NCBI GenBank assembly: GCA_963693365.1
Contig: CAVNZM010000003.1
Span: forward strand, 14,756,001 to 14,820,000
Direction: 5' to 3'
DNA length: 64,000 nucleotides
From: Amoebidium appalachense
Taxonomy: Eukaryota > Ichthyosporea
Position numbers and translations under genes: made by a program. Shown here one piece after another: positions 25,841 through 38,002 of this stretch (the first letter of the stretch is position 1; the number at the start of each line of letters is the position of its first letter). The notes under the pieces are model-generated. The model saw nothing but the letters and a program-made list of their open reading frames with translations, ran no database searches and was not told where the DNA came from.

Positions 25841-27307
25841 GGAGGGGGGGGAGGGGGGATCGGGTGTGAAGGGAAGGAGGGAGGGAGGGAGGGACGGACG
25901 GACGGAGGGGGAGGCAGGGGGGGAGGATGTAATTATGCAGTACACAGCACAAGCTAACAGCAGCGAACACACGTAAACAGTATGCAAAGAGTGTAAACAG
26001 TTGGACTAGTTAGGATAAGGCAGAGTACAACTGAATCAAAATAAAGACAGAGAACGGGTAGAAAGGCACACGCGGCCAGGTTGCTTTTACTATGGGCCGA
26101 CTCAGTCTGTCTCAGACTTCACTGATGTGATCCCCGTACTGGGACGGCTTTCTTATATAGCCCCCAGGTTTCGGATCAAGGCCCAGGATTGGTTCATCCG
26201 CGGCCAGCGCGGGTGGCAACATGCCATTCGTGATTCTGGTGCGGTCCGAGCCAGTCAGACCTTTGTCCTATTTATGCAAACCTCTTATTGGTTCACTTCG
26301 TTTATGTGGTATGCAGCTGAAGAACCATATATGGTTCAATTCTTAGGTCAGAGTGAGTCCTATTGGTGCGGACATAATATTTATGTGATATTCATGACAA
26401 AGCACGAATCGTGTGCTAGTAGATCACATTCTTTAGTAAACATGTACAGTTCATGTGTACAGTTGTTTACAAAGAGGCATGCAGGTGCCATGCGATATAG
26501 TTGCAGCAAAAGTCTATCATTTGCTGGGGCGTGAGTGGGTGTGTAGATGAATGTGTCGTTGGGTGGTTGGGTGGGTGTGTGAAAAATTTGCGCAAGGGGG
26601 GGGGGGGGGGGGGGGGGGAGGGGGGAGGAGGGAGAGGGGGAGGAGGGAGAGGGGGGGGGGGGGGGGGAAGAAGACAGGTATCCAGAGAGAGGTGTGCGAG
26701 ATACAGCACACTCTGCAGGGTTGAGTTTGTATGCAGGTCAAGTGTGTGCAAGGGGAGAGGACGGGGCGGGGCGGGGGGGGGGGGGGGGGGGGAGAGAGAG
26801 AGAGAAAGGGAGAAAGAAGGGGGTGCACCGGAGCAGAGGGGTCAGGGAGCAGGGGATCGGATGGGGGGGGCAGGGGAAGGGGAAGAGGGGAAGAGAGGGG
26901 GGGGGGGGTTATGAAAAAGATGTATTAAATTGCGCGATAACGTTAAAGTTAAAGAGCAGAAGAAAAGGGGAGTAGGGGCGGGGGTGATGGAAAAACACCT
27001 TCTACACCCCATACGTGCATTCCCCCCCCCCCCCCCCCCCCCCTTTTCCCCCTGCCCCTCCTCCCCTCCCCTTCACTCTCCCTCCCTGACTTTAGTTTCA
27101 TCTCTCCCTCCCCCCTTTTTTCTCTTCCACCTGTGCGCCTGTGTCTATGTGTGCGCAGGGTGGCAAGGGGATTTAGGTGCACTTGTATGTACACGTGTGT
27201 ATGAGTGTGTGGGTCGGTGTATATATTCTTGGTGTCACCGGATAAATGCGTGTGTGCATATGTGTGTGTGTGTGTGTGTGCGTGCGTGTGTGTGTGTGTG
27301 TGTGTGC

Positions 27308-27363
<56 letters not shown>

Positions 27364-28422
27364 GTGCATATGTGTGTGTGTGTGTGTGTTTGCACATGAA
27401 CGGTTTGTTAGTGTGCGTAGAGAGTGCAGGTATGCTTTGTGCGCCATTTTCCTTCTTGCCCCGAGAGGGAGGCAGATGAGGGGAGGGAGGGGGGCGGGGG
27501 ACGGGGGGGGGGGGGGGGGGGGGGGGGGGGAGGGGGGTGGGCGGGAAGGGTGGGGGGCTTAGGAGTATGTGCTAATCCCTCCGCAGTCAATTTGTGTTGC
27601 CCATAAAGTGGAGCTTCAATTTGTGAAGGCAGAGGCCGGAAGGCAGGTTGGGTTGGATAAGTGGGGCACTGTGTTTGTTTGTGTGTGTGTGTGTGCGCGT
27701 GCGTGAGTGTGTGTGTGCATGTATGGCCACGTGTGCGTTTGTTGATGAATGTTTGTATGGGTGGATGTGGGTGCTTGGAGGCAGATCGAAGCAAGGGGGG
27801 AGGGGGAGGGGGTGGGATAAAACAAAGCCAGCACAGTTCACATAAAGTGTATCACCGGGAAGTGCCAACCATTCGAATCACCAAAGCAGGACCCACGTAC
27901 CTCCATTCCTAAACTAGAACACCGTGCTCCAGAATACTCTCCAAGTGACCCTTTGGGCTCAACCGTCACCCATTCGATGGCATCCCTAAATTCCCTCACC
28001 CACTCGACGAGTTCTTCCCATGGTGCAACATTCAACCGATTTCCATTCAGAATTTCCGAGCTTTTTTTCCGTTCTACTTCTTCCACACTCTCCTGCGGCC
28101 TACCAACCACGACCACCCCATCACTAGCGACATACACGTCAAGATCGAAACATGTGATTCCCGTTGCCAAAAGCAGATTTAATCTTTCCATTATTGGTGT
28201 TCCTTGATCCTCCATGGCACCAAGACCGAGTGCACGGTGGGAGCAAACACGTGGTCGGGTATGCGCATCAACGTGGCGGTTCGGTTCAAAACTTCGACGC
28301 AAATATGTGAATAGCACCACTGTGATTATTAGACCAAGACAAAATACGAACAGGCGTTGAAGTGTACGGGAAGCCGTCGGAGAGAGGGGGCGTGGAGCAG
28401 CATGGAACACTCGATGAGTCAT
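24876..28422 (-). CDS. Glycerophosphodiester phosphodiesterase-like membrane protein, two exons
   Basis: Exon 1 (27901-28422) starts at the ATG at 28422 and ends GAG before the donor GTACGT. Exon 2 (24876-25304) begins after TTTAAAG and ends TAA. Together they give about 316 residues with phase 0 at the junction. Residues ~20-42 form one hydrophobic segment (LFVFCLGLIITVVLFTYL), so the protein is likely a type II membrane protein. The catalytic half starts CSHRALGLGAMEDQG, resembling the His-Arg of GDPDs, and continues ITCFDLDVYVASDGVVVV. Exon 2 has VVVWVVDSVKEM and VDGVISSNTP, the family's terminal WTVN..DGIITDxP strand. Known GDPDs hydrolyse glycerophosphodiesters to glycerol-3-phosphate. 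Here the usual ExD is DLD and the following catalytic His region reads GRP, so activity may be lost or altered. The 2.6-kb intron holds a solo LTR and many G/GT tracts. Confidence 0.7.
25331..25515 (+). repeat. GT/G-run block in the GDPD-like intron
   Basis: Three cycles of a short GT repeat followed by a long G run (G runs at about 25335-25371, 25417-25443 and 25481-25505). On the gene's strand each reads C run then CA repeat. Confidence 0.85.
25992..26471 (-). mobile_element. Solo LTR with 5-base target-site duplication
   Basis: The 480-base element begins TGTAAACA (25992) and ends TGTTTACA (26471), a perfect 8-base inverted repeat with the canonical TG...CA ends. It is flanked on both sides by AAGAG (25987-25991 and 26472-26476), a perfect 5-base target duplication of the length typical of LTR retrotransposons. 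Read on the minus strand it has CCAAT boxes (ACCAATAAG near 26289, ACCAATCCTG near 26192) and a CTATATAAG TATA box near 26153-26161, so U3-R-U5 runs in the same direction as the host gene. No internal retroelement coding region is present, so it probably arose by LTR-LTR recombination. It sits inside the intron of the GDPD-like gene. Confidence 0.85.
26590..27560 (+). repeat. G-rich and GT-rich part of the GDPD-like intron
   Basis: G runs at 26597-26618, 26651-26667, 26774-26792 and 27504-27530, a GT tract at 27257-27390 and one C run at 27020-27042, which is the exception to the sense-strand-C pattern. No exon was found. Confidence 0.8.
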
Positions 28423-28439
28423 TTTAATTTTCACTTTCC

Positions 28440-28830
28440 GGAACTTTTATAAGATGGCATGGGGGAGGAAGGGAGGGAGAGGAGGAAGGGAAAGGGGGAG
28501 GGAGGGAGGGAGAGATAGAGGGAGGGAGCAGGGGAGGGAGGGAGGGAGGGGGGGGGAGGGAGGGGGGAGGGTGGGAGGGAGGTAGGGAGGGAGGGAGGAA
28601 GGGAAAGAGGGAGGGAGGGAGGGAGGGAGGGACGGGGAGAGAGGGGGAGGGAGGCAGGAAGGGAGGAAGGGAGGGAGGGAGGGAGGGAGGCAGGGAGGGA
28701 GGGGGGGAGAGAGGGAAGTACGGAGGCAGAGAGAGAGAGAGAGAGGGAGGGAGAGAGGGAGAGAGAGGGAGAGGGAGGGCAATGGAGAGAGAATACTGCG
28801 TAGTGCAGAGGGAAAGAGAGGAAGAGAGAG
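28440..28830 (+). repeat. GGGA/GAGGGAGG satellite-like block
   Basis: Purine-only repeats of the GGGAGGGA type with AGAGAG interruptions start about 20 bases upstream of the GDPD-like start codon, where a promoter or 5' leader would be expected. No CCAAT or TATA motif is visible in it. Confidence 0.85.
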
Positions 28831-29269
28831 GTGCTGGTTGGAACGCAAGATGTAATTTTAATATTGAAATGGACGTTGTTGTCTCAGAACACAATAAGAA
28901 AGAGGAACAGTGGGGTACCATAACTGTGGTGGCCGCCGGGAAAGCGTGTATATTAGCCGACAGTACGCGATGTTATCCTCTGGATCGGTGTCATTTTTTT
29001 CTGCCTTTTCCACCGCTGAAAAAAGAGTTTTGATAATCAATGATGTTGGAGAAGGTGCGGTGCCTCTTGTCAAGTGCATTGAAATGCATAAAATGACTCG
29101 AGATTCCAGATGTTCTTCACTTCACACTGACTAGCTCAGGGGTGTGGCTGCGCACGAGAACTGGCCGGTGCGCGCGCCGGTTGCGGTCCGGACTCTAAAA
29201 TAACGGTTGCACGGCACCGTTTAGGTGAAATAACCTCCTTAGCTGATCCAAGATTGAGCGATATATGAC

Positions 29270-29560
29270 TGGGGGGTTTATAACGCTGTTTACTCGAGGC
29301 AAAGAGAGACCAGTCTCAGGTATGGGGGGGGGTTTTTGCTCGGAATATCCCCTCAGCGGTATATCATGATCAAGTACATAGATGTGGGGTTTACGCTGTT
29401 TACTCGAGGCAAAGAGAAACCAGTCTCAGGTATGGGGGGTTTTGCTCGGAATATCCCCTCAGCGGTATATCATGATCACGTACATAGATGTCGGGTGATG
29501 ACTATATATCAGGGTTTACTTTCTCTACGAGACACCATAAAGACTACAAGGAGAAATCAA
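29270..29560 (+). repeat. Tandem duplication, ~109-base unit
   Basis: ACGCTGTTTACTCGAGGCAA followed by AGAGARACCAGTCTCAGGTA and TTGCTCGGAATATCCCCTCA is present twice (near 29283 and 29392). After the second copy comes ATCAGGGTTTACTTTCTCTA and CGAGACACCATAAAGAC, which recurs near 33686-33720, so the unit belongs to a dispersed family. Confidence 0.85.
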
Positions 29561-29576
29561 TTAGTTGGGGTTCCCC

Positions 29577-29765
<189 letters not shown>

Positions 29766-30439
29766 TGTTTGTGTGTGTGTGCGCGTGCGCTAGAATTTTG
29801 TAGTGATGTGTTTCTCAAGCCAATCAATACATCTAATAAACAGGTCGTAGCTACGCGTGTTTAGTATAAAATCAAGGATGTTGTAATTTACAGGTAGGCT
29901 ATCTTTCTGGGTGTCTGTTGTGAATGTGACGTGTGTGCCTCGCGTTTGAATACATAGGCGGGGCCGGACAAGTGATCAGATTTATAATATAGAGTAAATC
30001 GATCGTAGGTATATTGTCCAATAGCGCTTGTTGAATAATTTGGTGTCAGCGCACCCGGCGAGCCAGACGAGTAGTGCGATTGGCTTCTAATCATGTCGCG
30101 TGTTAGGCGCCCCATCGGCCAGCTCGTTTCGCATGTCAGAGGGCCTTCCGACTTCGAACTTAGGAAGAGTCAACGTACGTTGCCGATGATAGCTATAGCG
30201 ACCGTTCTTACCTCCGTTACAAACATACTGTTAGAGATAGCATTATGGTTCTAGTGATATTATACATATACATAATACTATTGTGCTATCTTCTGCGCCT
30301 GCATCGGCTCCTAATAGTGCGCGGGCTGGCCTGCCTCTGTTTTGGTTGAGGTGTGCAAACGTGCAAGGGCACACATGCAAGCACACTTTGTTCGTGCAGC
30401 CAAGTTAAAGCCTAACTTTTCATAAAGCTTTTAATATAA

Positions 30440-32060
30440 AGGACTTTCGCGTGATTCAACGTGGAGTAACATCCTGTTTCCCATGCCTTCCTTGGCATGG
30501 TCGTGAGCGCTTCGAATTCTGCTTCGTGCCCTACCTCCCTCCCTCCCTCCCCCCTCCCCCCCTCCCCCCCTCTCTCTCCCCCTCACTCCCTTTCCACAGA
30601 ACACCTCCCCGGGCCTCTATGTTCCCCTCTCCCCCATCACCCTCCCTTTCTATCCCCATGTAGGCTCCCCCCTGCTCCCCCTCATCCCCGGTTGAAGCCC
30701 TACAACAGAACGTTTTTTTGCTACTCCAACCACACACTCAGTACGTCCACCCACACTGCACCACTTTCCCCAAGCCCCCCCCCCCCCCCCCCCCCCCCTC
30801 TTCCTTCCCACCTTTGTGCCCTTTTTTCTTTCCCCTGTTGGTACCCCTTTCTTCTTCTCGTCACGTTCTCTGCTGTCGTTCTCCTAACACCGATCTGACC
30901 GACTCCAGCCCCTCCCCCCCCCCCCCCCCCCCCCCCCCCTCCTCTTCCCCCTAACTCCGAGGGCTCCGGTGAACACTGGCCTTCACCTCCCTCCCTTTTC
31001 CCCCTTCCCTTCCGACACGCACATACCACTAGGCTATAGTACTACCAACCATATCCCCAAATCCGACCACGGTCCTTGCTTCCCCCCCTCGGGGGTGCCC
31101 TCCCCCCTTTTTTTACACAATAACTTTACAAGCACAAGAAAGGAAGTGTATTCCCTTCTCACCTCTCTTAACTCGTCTTGCCAGTGGAATAAAAGGGGGG
31201 ATGTGGGGAGGATGGGCTGGCGGGGGTGAGGAGAGCAGGGTGAGAGGGCAAGGATGGTAAGCTGAAAGAGAGGATGAGAACGTTTACGGTGTGTGCATGT
31301 GCGTGTGTGTGTGAGATGGTGTGTGATCGTGTGTGCAACGGTGTGCGTGTGTGCAGAACTGTGGGTGCAGGGGCGCGCGCGCGCGCGTGTGTGTGTGTGT
31401 GTTTGTGTGTGTGCGTGTGTCCGTGTGTGCATGTTGGCGTGCGGGCGTGCGTGTGTATGTGTGTGAGTGCCTCCTATATTAGGTGTGTGCTCTTCATGGC
31501 CGTGCACGCATGTGCGCGCCCGCACGCACGCGCGTGTGTGTCTGTGTTTGAGTGAGTGGGTATCATTGGGTGTGTGTATGTGTGTGGACACGTGCGCGCA
31601 TGTGTGTAGAGGCTCCCCAGGAAACATGTGGCAGCAGGTGGAAGCTGTTAGCTCTGGGTAGTGCCGGCACAGGTGTGAAACGGTGTGAAATGAGTGAGTG
31701 TGTTTGTTGGGGGAAAGGGGGAGGGGGGGGGGGGGGGGGGGGGGGTTGGACCCCTTTCCCCCCCTCCCACCCTCCATTCTCTGCACGTACACCCCTGTCA
31801 GGACACTTGTGTTCGGCAAGATCAAGAGAAACTATGTGCCGCCCACCTCCCCTCTATGTGAATGCACACACAAAAACACTGCAACTATCCCCCGCCTCGG
31901 TTAGAGTGTCCTTCCCCCCCCCCCCCCCCCCCTCCCCCCTCCGTTAGAGTGTCCTTTCCACCCTCCCCTCCCCTCCCCCTCCGTTAGCGTCTCCTTTCCA
32001 CCCTCCCCTTCTCCCCCCCTCCGTCTCAGTCTCCTTTCCACCCACCCCTGAGCTGCCCTT
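30440..32060. repeat. C-rich interval with minisatellite
   Basis: C runs (30777-30798, 30915-30938, 31914-31931) and GT-rich sequence surround short unique islands. A ~45-base unit with CTCCGTTAGMGTSTCCTTTC repeats about four times at 31896-32050. One island (31800-31850), preceded by CCCCTGTCAG, reads TLVFGKIKRNYVPP on the plus strand and might be a short exon, but no companion exon was found. Confidence 0.5.
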
Positions 32061-32880
32061 TGCCCATCCTTGTGGTCTCGGCCATGCACGTGAGCAAGAT
32101 TGCTTGAAATATTAACTGCTAGTATGGATCATTGCTGGCTTTACGGCGGCGTTTCGCTACCTGCAAGAGTTCTCGGTTCGTGCCTGAGTACGACACGTGC
32201 GGTTGCATGCTTGCGATTATTGCACAGCGGCAAGAAAAAGAGCCAAATAAACACAAAAATATATTCTAAGCCACGTATACTTTCGAGGTCTCGCCTATTA
32301 CGCGTCTGCGCCAAGTTCGGGTTATCTTTATCTCTTGCTATACGTCCATCCACGTCAACGTTCAAACTGAGACTCCGACTGACACAGCCAGACAGCCGTC
32401 ACTGAGGTACGCGGCTATCAGAAGCTGTCAGGCAGCCGGCGAAACACTAGTTTGAGAGCCAGTCTGATTGGCTAGCAAGCCAAGCAAAAGAAATCGGTCG
32501 TCTGCTGCGCTCAAGCGAAAACCAATCAATCGATTCCAGAATCTTTTACTTCACTCACATTTCGTAAATTTTTTCATATGGATAGATCGTAGCTTCACTA
32601 AGTAAACTTAGTGAAGGGACAAGCCACCTAGCCTAGGGGGGCAAAACCAGAATTGTACCCGATGATCCGGCGCGGAAGGCGGAAAACAAGAACTTGTTAA
32701 AAGCGCTGTAATACCTATAGAAAGCTAACTTTAATACACTATTTTTCAATAAAACATTTTTTTATTATATTTACTAAGTTTTGAACATAGTTAGTACCTT
32801 TAGTTGAACACTACTTAAGTACTGCAAGCGCTGGGCGCCGCGGTGCGGCTAAGCCGCTTGTAGCGCTAAGTGGCTATATA

Positions 32881-32965
32881 TCAGTATATACTCTTACCGT
32901 TTGCTTTCATTGGCTAGTGCAGGAATGCTGTTGGTATATATAAAGAGGACAAAGAGGTGAAGACA
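32881..32965 (+). promoter_or_regulatory. Orphan CCAAT/TATA promoter-like sequence
   Basis: CATTGGCT near 32910 is followed by TATATATAAAG at 32935-32945. A purine-rich then pyrimidine-rich leader (TGTTTTCCCTTCATTTGTTT) follows. The first ATG (33008) opens only three codons. No downstream gene was recognised, so the target is unknown. It may belong to a repeat or an LTR-like element. Confidence 0.35.
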
Positions 32966-33125
32966 AACACTTTCTGTGAGTGTTTTCCCTTCATTTGTTT
33001 CCTAGTTATGGAGCGCTAAAGAGATACATCCTGCGCCCACATCAATCAAAACCATTTACCCCCACTCTGGAAATTGGTCTTTAGCCGCCAGCCAATCACA
33101 CAGATGTCCGGACCCGCCTATGTAT

Positions 33126-34140
33126 TCAAACGTAAGGGTGTTGCGGTATTATGTGGTCTATCAAACTACATTTGGCGATACACGACCGGTTAAACTGGTG
33201 TGTGTGTGTGTTGTTTGGGCATGCAAATGATGCCACCTTATACTTATTAGATCTCCACTGTATAGCACGTGTACAGTAAAAGCGTGGTAATTGATCAATA
33301 ATACCATCAGCTAGAGAAAGACCAGTTCTACAGGAAGGTAATATGTATTTAGGTGTTATACATTTGCGAGTGCCATATTTGGCAATATGGTTGAGGCAGT
33401 CAGTATATATAAAACGAGACATAAGGCTTAGTTTTTCAAGGTGTATGCTTTCATCGGGTCTAGTGTCGTGTGGTATCTTTTTCCATTTGTTATATTGCGT
33501 GATTATCTTGTGATTGTGTACATGTTTAATAAGTAAGTGGCAGTCCAAAGTCACACACACACTATTGCGGGGTTTATTTGTATTTGTGCCCAGGGGAGAA
33601 GGGGAGAGAGAGGGAAGGAAAGAGGGGAGACGTGTGATGACTATGGGGTTTACACACTTTTTATTGCGTGGACTATGTATATATCAGGGTTTACTTTCTC
33701 TACGAGACACCATAAAGACACGGCCATCTTTGTTTGTAGAGACTCGAGTCTCTAGATGGCCGTGCATAAAGACTAAGAAAAAAAATTTCTTTTGACTCGG
33801 GTTTATTGATCCGTTGATGAAGGCAACGTGCAGCCACAGGCTACATAACCACCAATAGAACTGAAAAAGCCAAAGCTACGAATTAAAATTAAAGCAACAA
33901 GTGACAAAGGACACCAGCGGGCAAAACCTTAAGTGTACGTGCACGTGTATGCGTGAAACTAGTTTGCTCCAACTAGTCATATGCATCGATGTTGACCAGA
34001 CCACACCCCGCAAGAAGACATCATTACTGCTCCTTCCCAACAGGCCCTCCTCAAAACCTACCGAGGCACAGCAAGCAAGTCAGCCTCTAAAAGAGCAATG
34101 CAGACCAAATCTGAGCTAAAAAACAATCCCAATGGGCATC
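33126..34140. other. AT-rich region with unsupported ORFs
   Basis: A 144-codon minus-strand frame (33126-33560) lacks an ATG start and resembles no family known to me. On the plus strand a stretch near 34018-34140 reads [20 protein letters not shown] followed by KSASKRAM and runs into AC repeats. It might be an exon end but has no clear donor. A copy of the 29.5-kb repeat lies at 33645-33720. Confidence 0.3.
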
Positions 34141-34272
34141 CCCCCCCCACACACACACACCCAATCATCCGCCCACCTCCCCCCCTAACCCCCCCCCCCC
34201 CCCCCCCCCACACATACACACATCCCACCCACCCACCCTTCCCATCTCCCTCCCCCCAGCTCTCCCCCCCCC

Positions 34273-34799
<527 letters not shown>

Positions 34800-35088
34800 G
34801 TGAGGTAAGTCTTGAGCTTTCCTTGAATCCGTTGAAATTTCCGGTTTTTTTTTTTTTTTTTTTTTTTTTGGGGGGGGGGGGGGGGGGAGGAGGTGAGGGA
34901 GGGGGGGGGGGGGGGGGGGGAGTTGGAGGGGAAGCCCCTCCCCCCCTATTATTTATCTCGAGAACCAAGACAGTAAATGAACTATCAGCGAAGAAATGGG
35001 TGGAAGCGCCTGTCTGTCTAGATGTGATTAGAGGCATCCCAATATATAATGTGTCACCGCAGATTATTTTCATGATCATATGATAATA

Positions 35089-35424
35089 ATGGCTGAACCC
35101 GGTTCGAGTTCGGACCAAATCAAACCGTTAATCAAACCCCAGCAGATATATTTCTTCATGAATCTGGTTGGGCCACAATCCAACCTGCCAGCCACTAAGA
35201 CACTTTATAAGTGTCCACATTGGTGCTCAGAACTGGGCAAAGGCCCCACCATCTCCAAGGACTGCAGGAGGGGCTGGCCACACTACACGATGCTAAACAT
35301 TCGTAAAAAACACTGTCACAGTACACGTCCCATTCACATACATATTCCCTCCCCTTCCTTTCCTCTCCCCTTCTATCTCCCACCACCACCACCAACCGTT
35401 TATTCTGCCCTGGCCACTCTCTGA
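35089..35424 (+). CDS. Possible small protein of unknown function
   Basis: An ATG-initiated frame starts MAEPGSSSDQIKPLIKPQQI and contains the cysteine group CPHWC, then a basic stretch and a proline/histidine-rich tail to TGA at 35422-35424. The N-terminal two thirds look like ordinary coding sequence, while the tail is low complexity and may be intron read-through. No domain is recognised and no promoter is visible. A chance ORF is quite possible. Confidence 0.2.
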   Translation: MAEPGSSSDQIKPLIKPQQIYFFMNLVGPQSNLPATKTLYKCPHWCSELGKGPTISKDCRRGWPHYTMLNIRKKHCHSTRPIHIHIPSPSFPLPFYLPPPPPTVYSALATL

Positions 35425-36052
35425 GTGATTAAACATCACAATCGGGTAGCTGAAGAATTCGTGCATGCCCCTGTTTTCTGTTTTTTGAAGTTTAGGGTTG
35501 ATTATATCGGAAGTGTATCACGTGCATAGTCAACATTAAGCATGAGAGCTTATGATAATAATAGGATTTCAATGTGACTGTTAGTAGGTGTGCCCATTCC
35601 AACGCCTTTACACCCCCAGCATAAAAGCTCCATGTACTGTAGTACCAATCATGTGTTCTTCACCGCGCACACTAGCATACACTTTGGCAAAAAAAATGCT
35701 AAATTCCTATTGGAGACATGTGATATTGCAAAGTAAAAACGCAATTATCTTAGTAAGCCAATTGAGAGAGGGCTACTGAGCTACTGATTAGACTCCCCTG
35801 TTCCTCTAACCCCCCCTCCCCGCCCCCGCCCCCCCCCCCCCTCCTCCCCGCCCTCCCGCCAAGGAAAAAAAAGAGAAAGAAAAAAAGGAGACAGTCAAAG
35901 ACAGTGCTCGCGCATGCACACACACATGCACACAGGAACTGGCTCGCACACCGTCACGGACACACATGTGTACACATAGGTGAGGGGAAGCCCTGTGTTG
36001 TAGTTTGACGCTTAAGGTGTTATTTTCCCACAGGGATTTTTTGTTTTCTTGA

Positions 36053-36063
36053 TTTTTTTTTTT

Positions 36064-36094
<31 letters not shown>

Positions 36095-36111
36095 GGGAGG
36101 GAGGAGGGACT

Positions 36112-36145
<34 letters not shown>

Positions 36146-36241
36146 ATTTGTCGAAGCAATCCAGAAGACTAACACGGGTCCACATATGCATCTACGAGTA
36201 CCAAAACAGAAGCATGAAAAAACACGTTTTTTTTTTTTTTT

Positions 36242-36280
<39 letters not shown>

Positions 36281-36281
36281 A
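36053..36281 (+). repeat. Two T/G composites flanking a repeat-borne exon-like island
   Basis: T-run/G-run tracts at about 36053-36097 and 36227-36280, with a further G run at 36112-36144, bracket a unique island (36145-36226). In one plus-strand frame the island reads SRRLTRVHICIYEYQNRSMK, similar to LKHLTRICKYQNRKRK of the exon at 19200. No stop or splice site supports a functional exon here. Confidence 0.5.
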
Positions 36282-36759
36282 GGTAGAAGCTCACACCGAA
36301 TTAGTTAGGATCCTCAGGGCCTAATCACACCATCCTGATAATGTACTCGCCTTTCAATAATCATTATACTAGTTATGCTTTAGCTTAATAACTTATTTGA
36401 GCATATTAGTCATAGAACATTTTGCTGTAATAAGGCTGAAAGCGAGTTTATTATGCTAGTGTGGATGGCCACTATGTGTGGAGTATGCTGGGTTTACGAC
36501 ATTTCATTGACCACCGCCCAGTCTGCTTCTTTCATTTCTATCCCCCCCCCCCCTCCCCCCCCTCCCCACAACAAAAATAACTATTTAAAAAAAAAAAAAA
36601 AAAAAAAAAAACCCTCATTAAAAAACCTTAAAAAAAACAACCTTGAGCAGCCTCGCTCCCGGCTCAACAAGCACGGGAACCCGGTCACACCCACAAAACT
36701 GATAAAGAATACTCCAAATACGTGCACAGGTGTGTTCACACTGTGATACACGGACGAAC

Positions 36760-36762
36760 CAT

Positions 36763-36814
<52 letters not shown>

Positions 36815-37135
36815 CACACACACGCGCCTGCGTGCGCGCGTGCGTACGTGTGGTGTGAGTGCATGCACGCACGCAAGCACGCACTCACGCACGCATGCAC
36901 GCCGCCGCACATGAACGCACTCACATCATACGCTCGCACACACGCACACACACACACACACAAACACACAGACATACATACACAGTCGCACACTCACGGT
37001 AACATTGCCCGTGCTCTTTTAATTGTAAAACAAGGAATCCGTACTCTGTTTTTTACCTTTTTCTTTTTTTCTTTCTTCTTTTCTGTGTATGGGGGGAGGG
37101 AGGGGGGGGGGGGCATATACTTCAGGGCCCCCCTC

Positions 37136-37194
<59 letters not shown>

Positions 37195-37216
37195 CACATG
37201 CACACACACACGCACG

Positions 37217-37293
<77 letters not shown>

Positions 37294-37299
37294 GCACGC

Positions 37300-37340
<41 letters not shown>

Positions 37341-37385
37341 TCCATCCCCACACCACCTTCAAAAAAAAAAAAAAAAAAAAAAAAA
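36760..37385 (+). repeat. GCAC and AC microsatellites, then A run
   Basis: A CGCA tract (36766-36811), an AC block (37141-37334, broken by GCACGCAC units) and an A run of about 25 (37361-37385). No coding sequence is supported. Confidence 0.85.
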
Positions 37386-37929
37386 GGACACATACCCCGG
37401 ATTGAATCCACACACAAAAAGAGACAATAGAAGGTAAACTTAAATGCCTACAGATTTTTTTTTTCTTAGTCTAGTCTGATGATTACGAGCCAGGCAAATG
37501 GCTGCAGTAACGAATCCACACCAACAATCATACATTTTCAGAGGGGAAGGGCAGCCCCCCCTCCCCCCCCCCCCACACACACACCACCATCTTTCCTTCC
37601 CCCCCCCCCCCCCCCTTTCCCCCCCTCCCCGCCCCGCTTTTTCCTTCGCAGGCGGGTCTCTGTTCTTTTTTTAATTTTTTTCATTGTCGGTTTCAAACGG
37701 AGATAACGGTTTTGGGAAAAAGGAGAGGTGTGTGTGGTGTGGGAGGAGGAGGGGGGAAAGCAGGAAAGGAAGGGGGAAAGGGGGGGCGGGGGAGGGGAGG
37801 GGGCTAAGGCTTCAATTAGAGAGAGTCCCTTCAGAGCCGGAGAAGAAGGTGTGTGTATGAGGGGTGAGTGTGTGTGAAGGGGCAAAGTCGAAGGCAAACC
37901 AAGAGGGCGAAGAGAGGTGTTTCTAGGGG

Positions 37930-37967
37930 CTCCGGCCGGAGGAAGAGGGGGGGGGGAGGGGGGGGGG

Positions 37968-38002
<35 letters not shown>

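Larger units (their letters stand above)
29943..33132. repeat. Pair of inverted 28-base repeats about 3.1 kb apart
   Basis: CGTTTGAATACATAGGCGGG followed by GCCGGACA at 29943-29970 recurs in inverse orientation at 33105-33132 with one mismatch. Both copies lie close to CCAAT-type motifs. Outside the 28 bases the flanks differ. They may be ends of an element or a shared promoter block. Confidence 0.6.

Noticed and set aside
33126-33560. 144-codon minus-strand ORF
   Set aside because: No ATG start, no recognisable domain and no splice or promoter support; AT-rich background makes a chance ORF of this length plausible.
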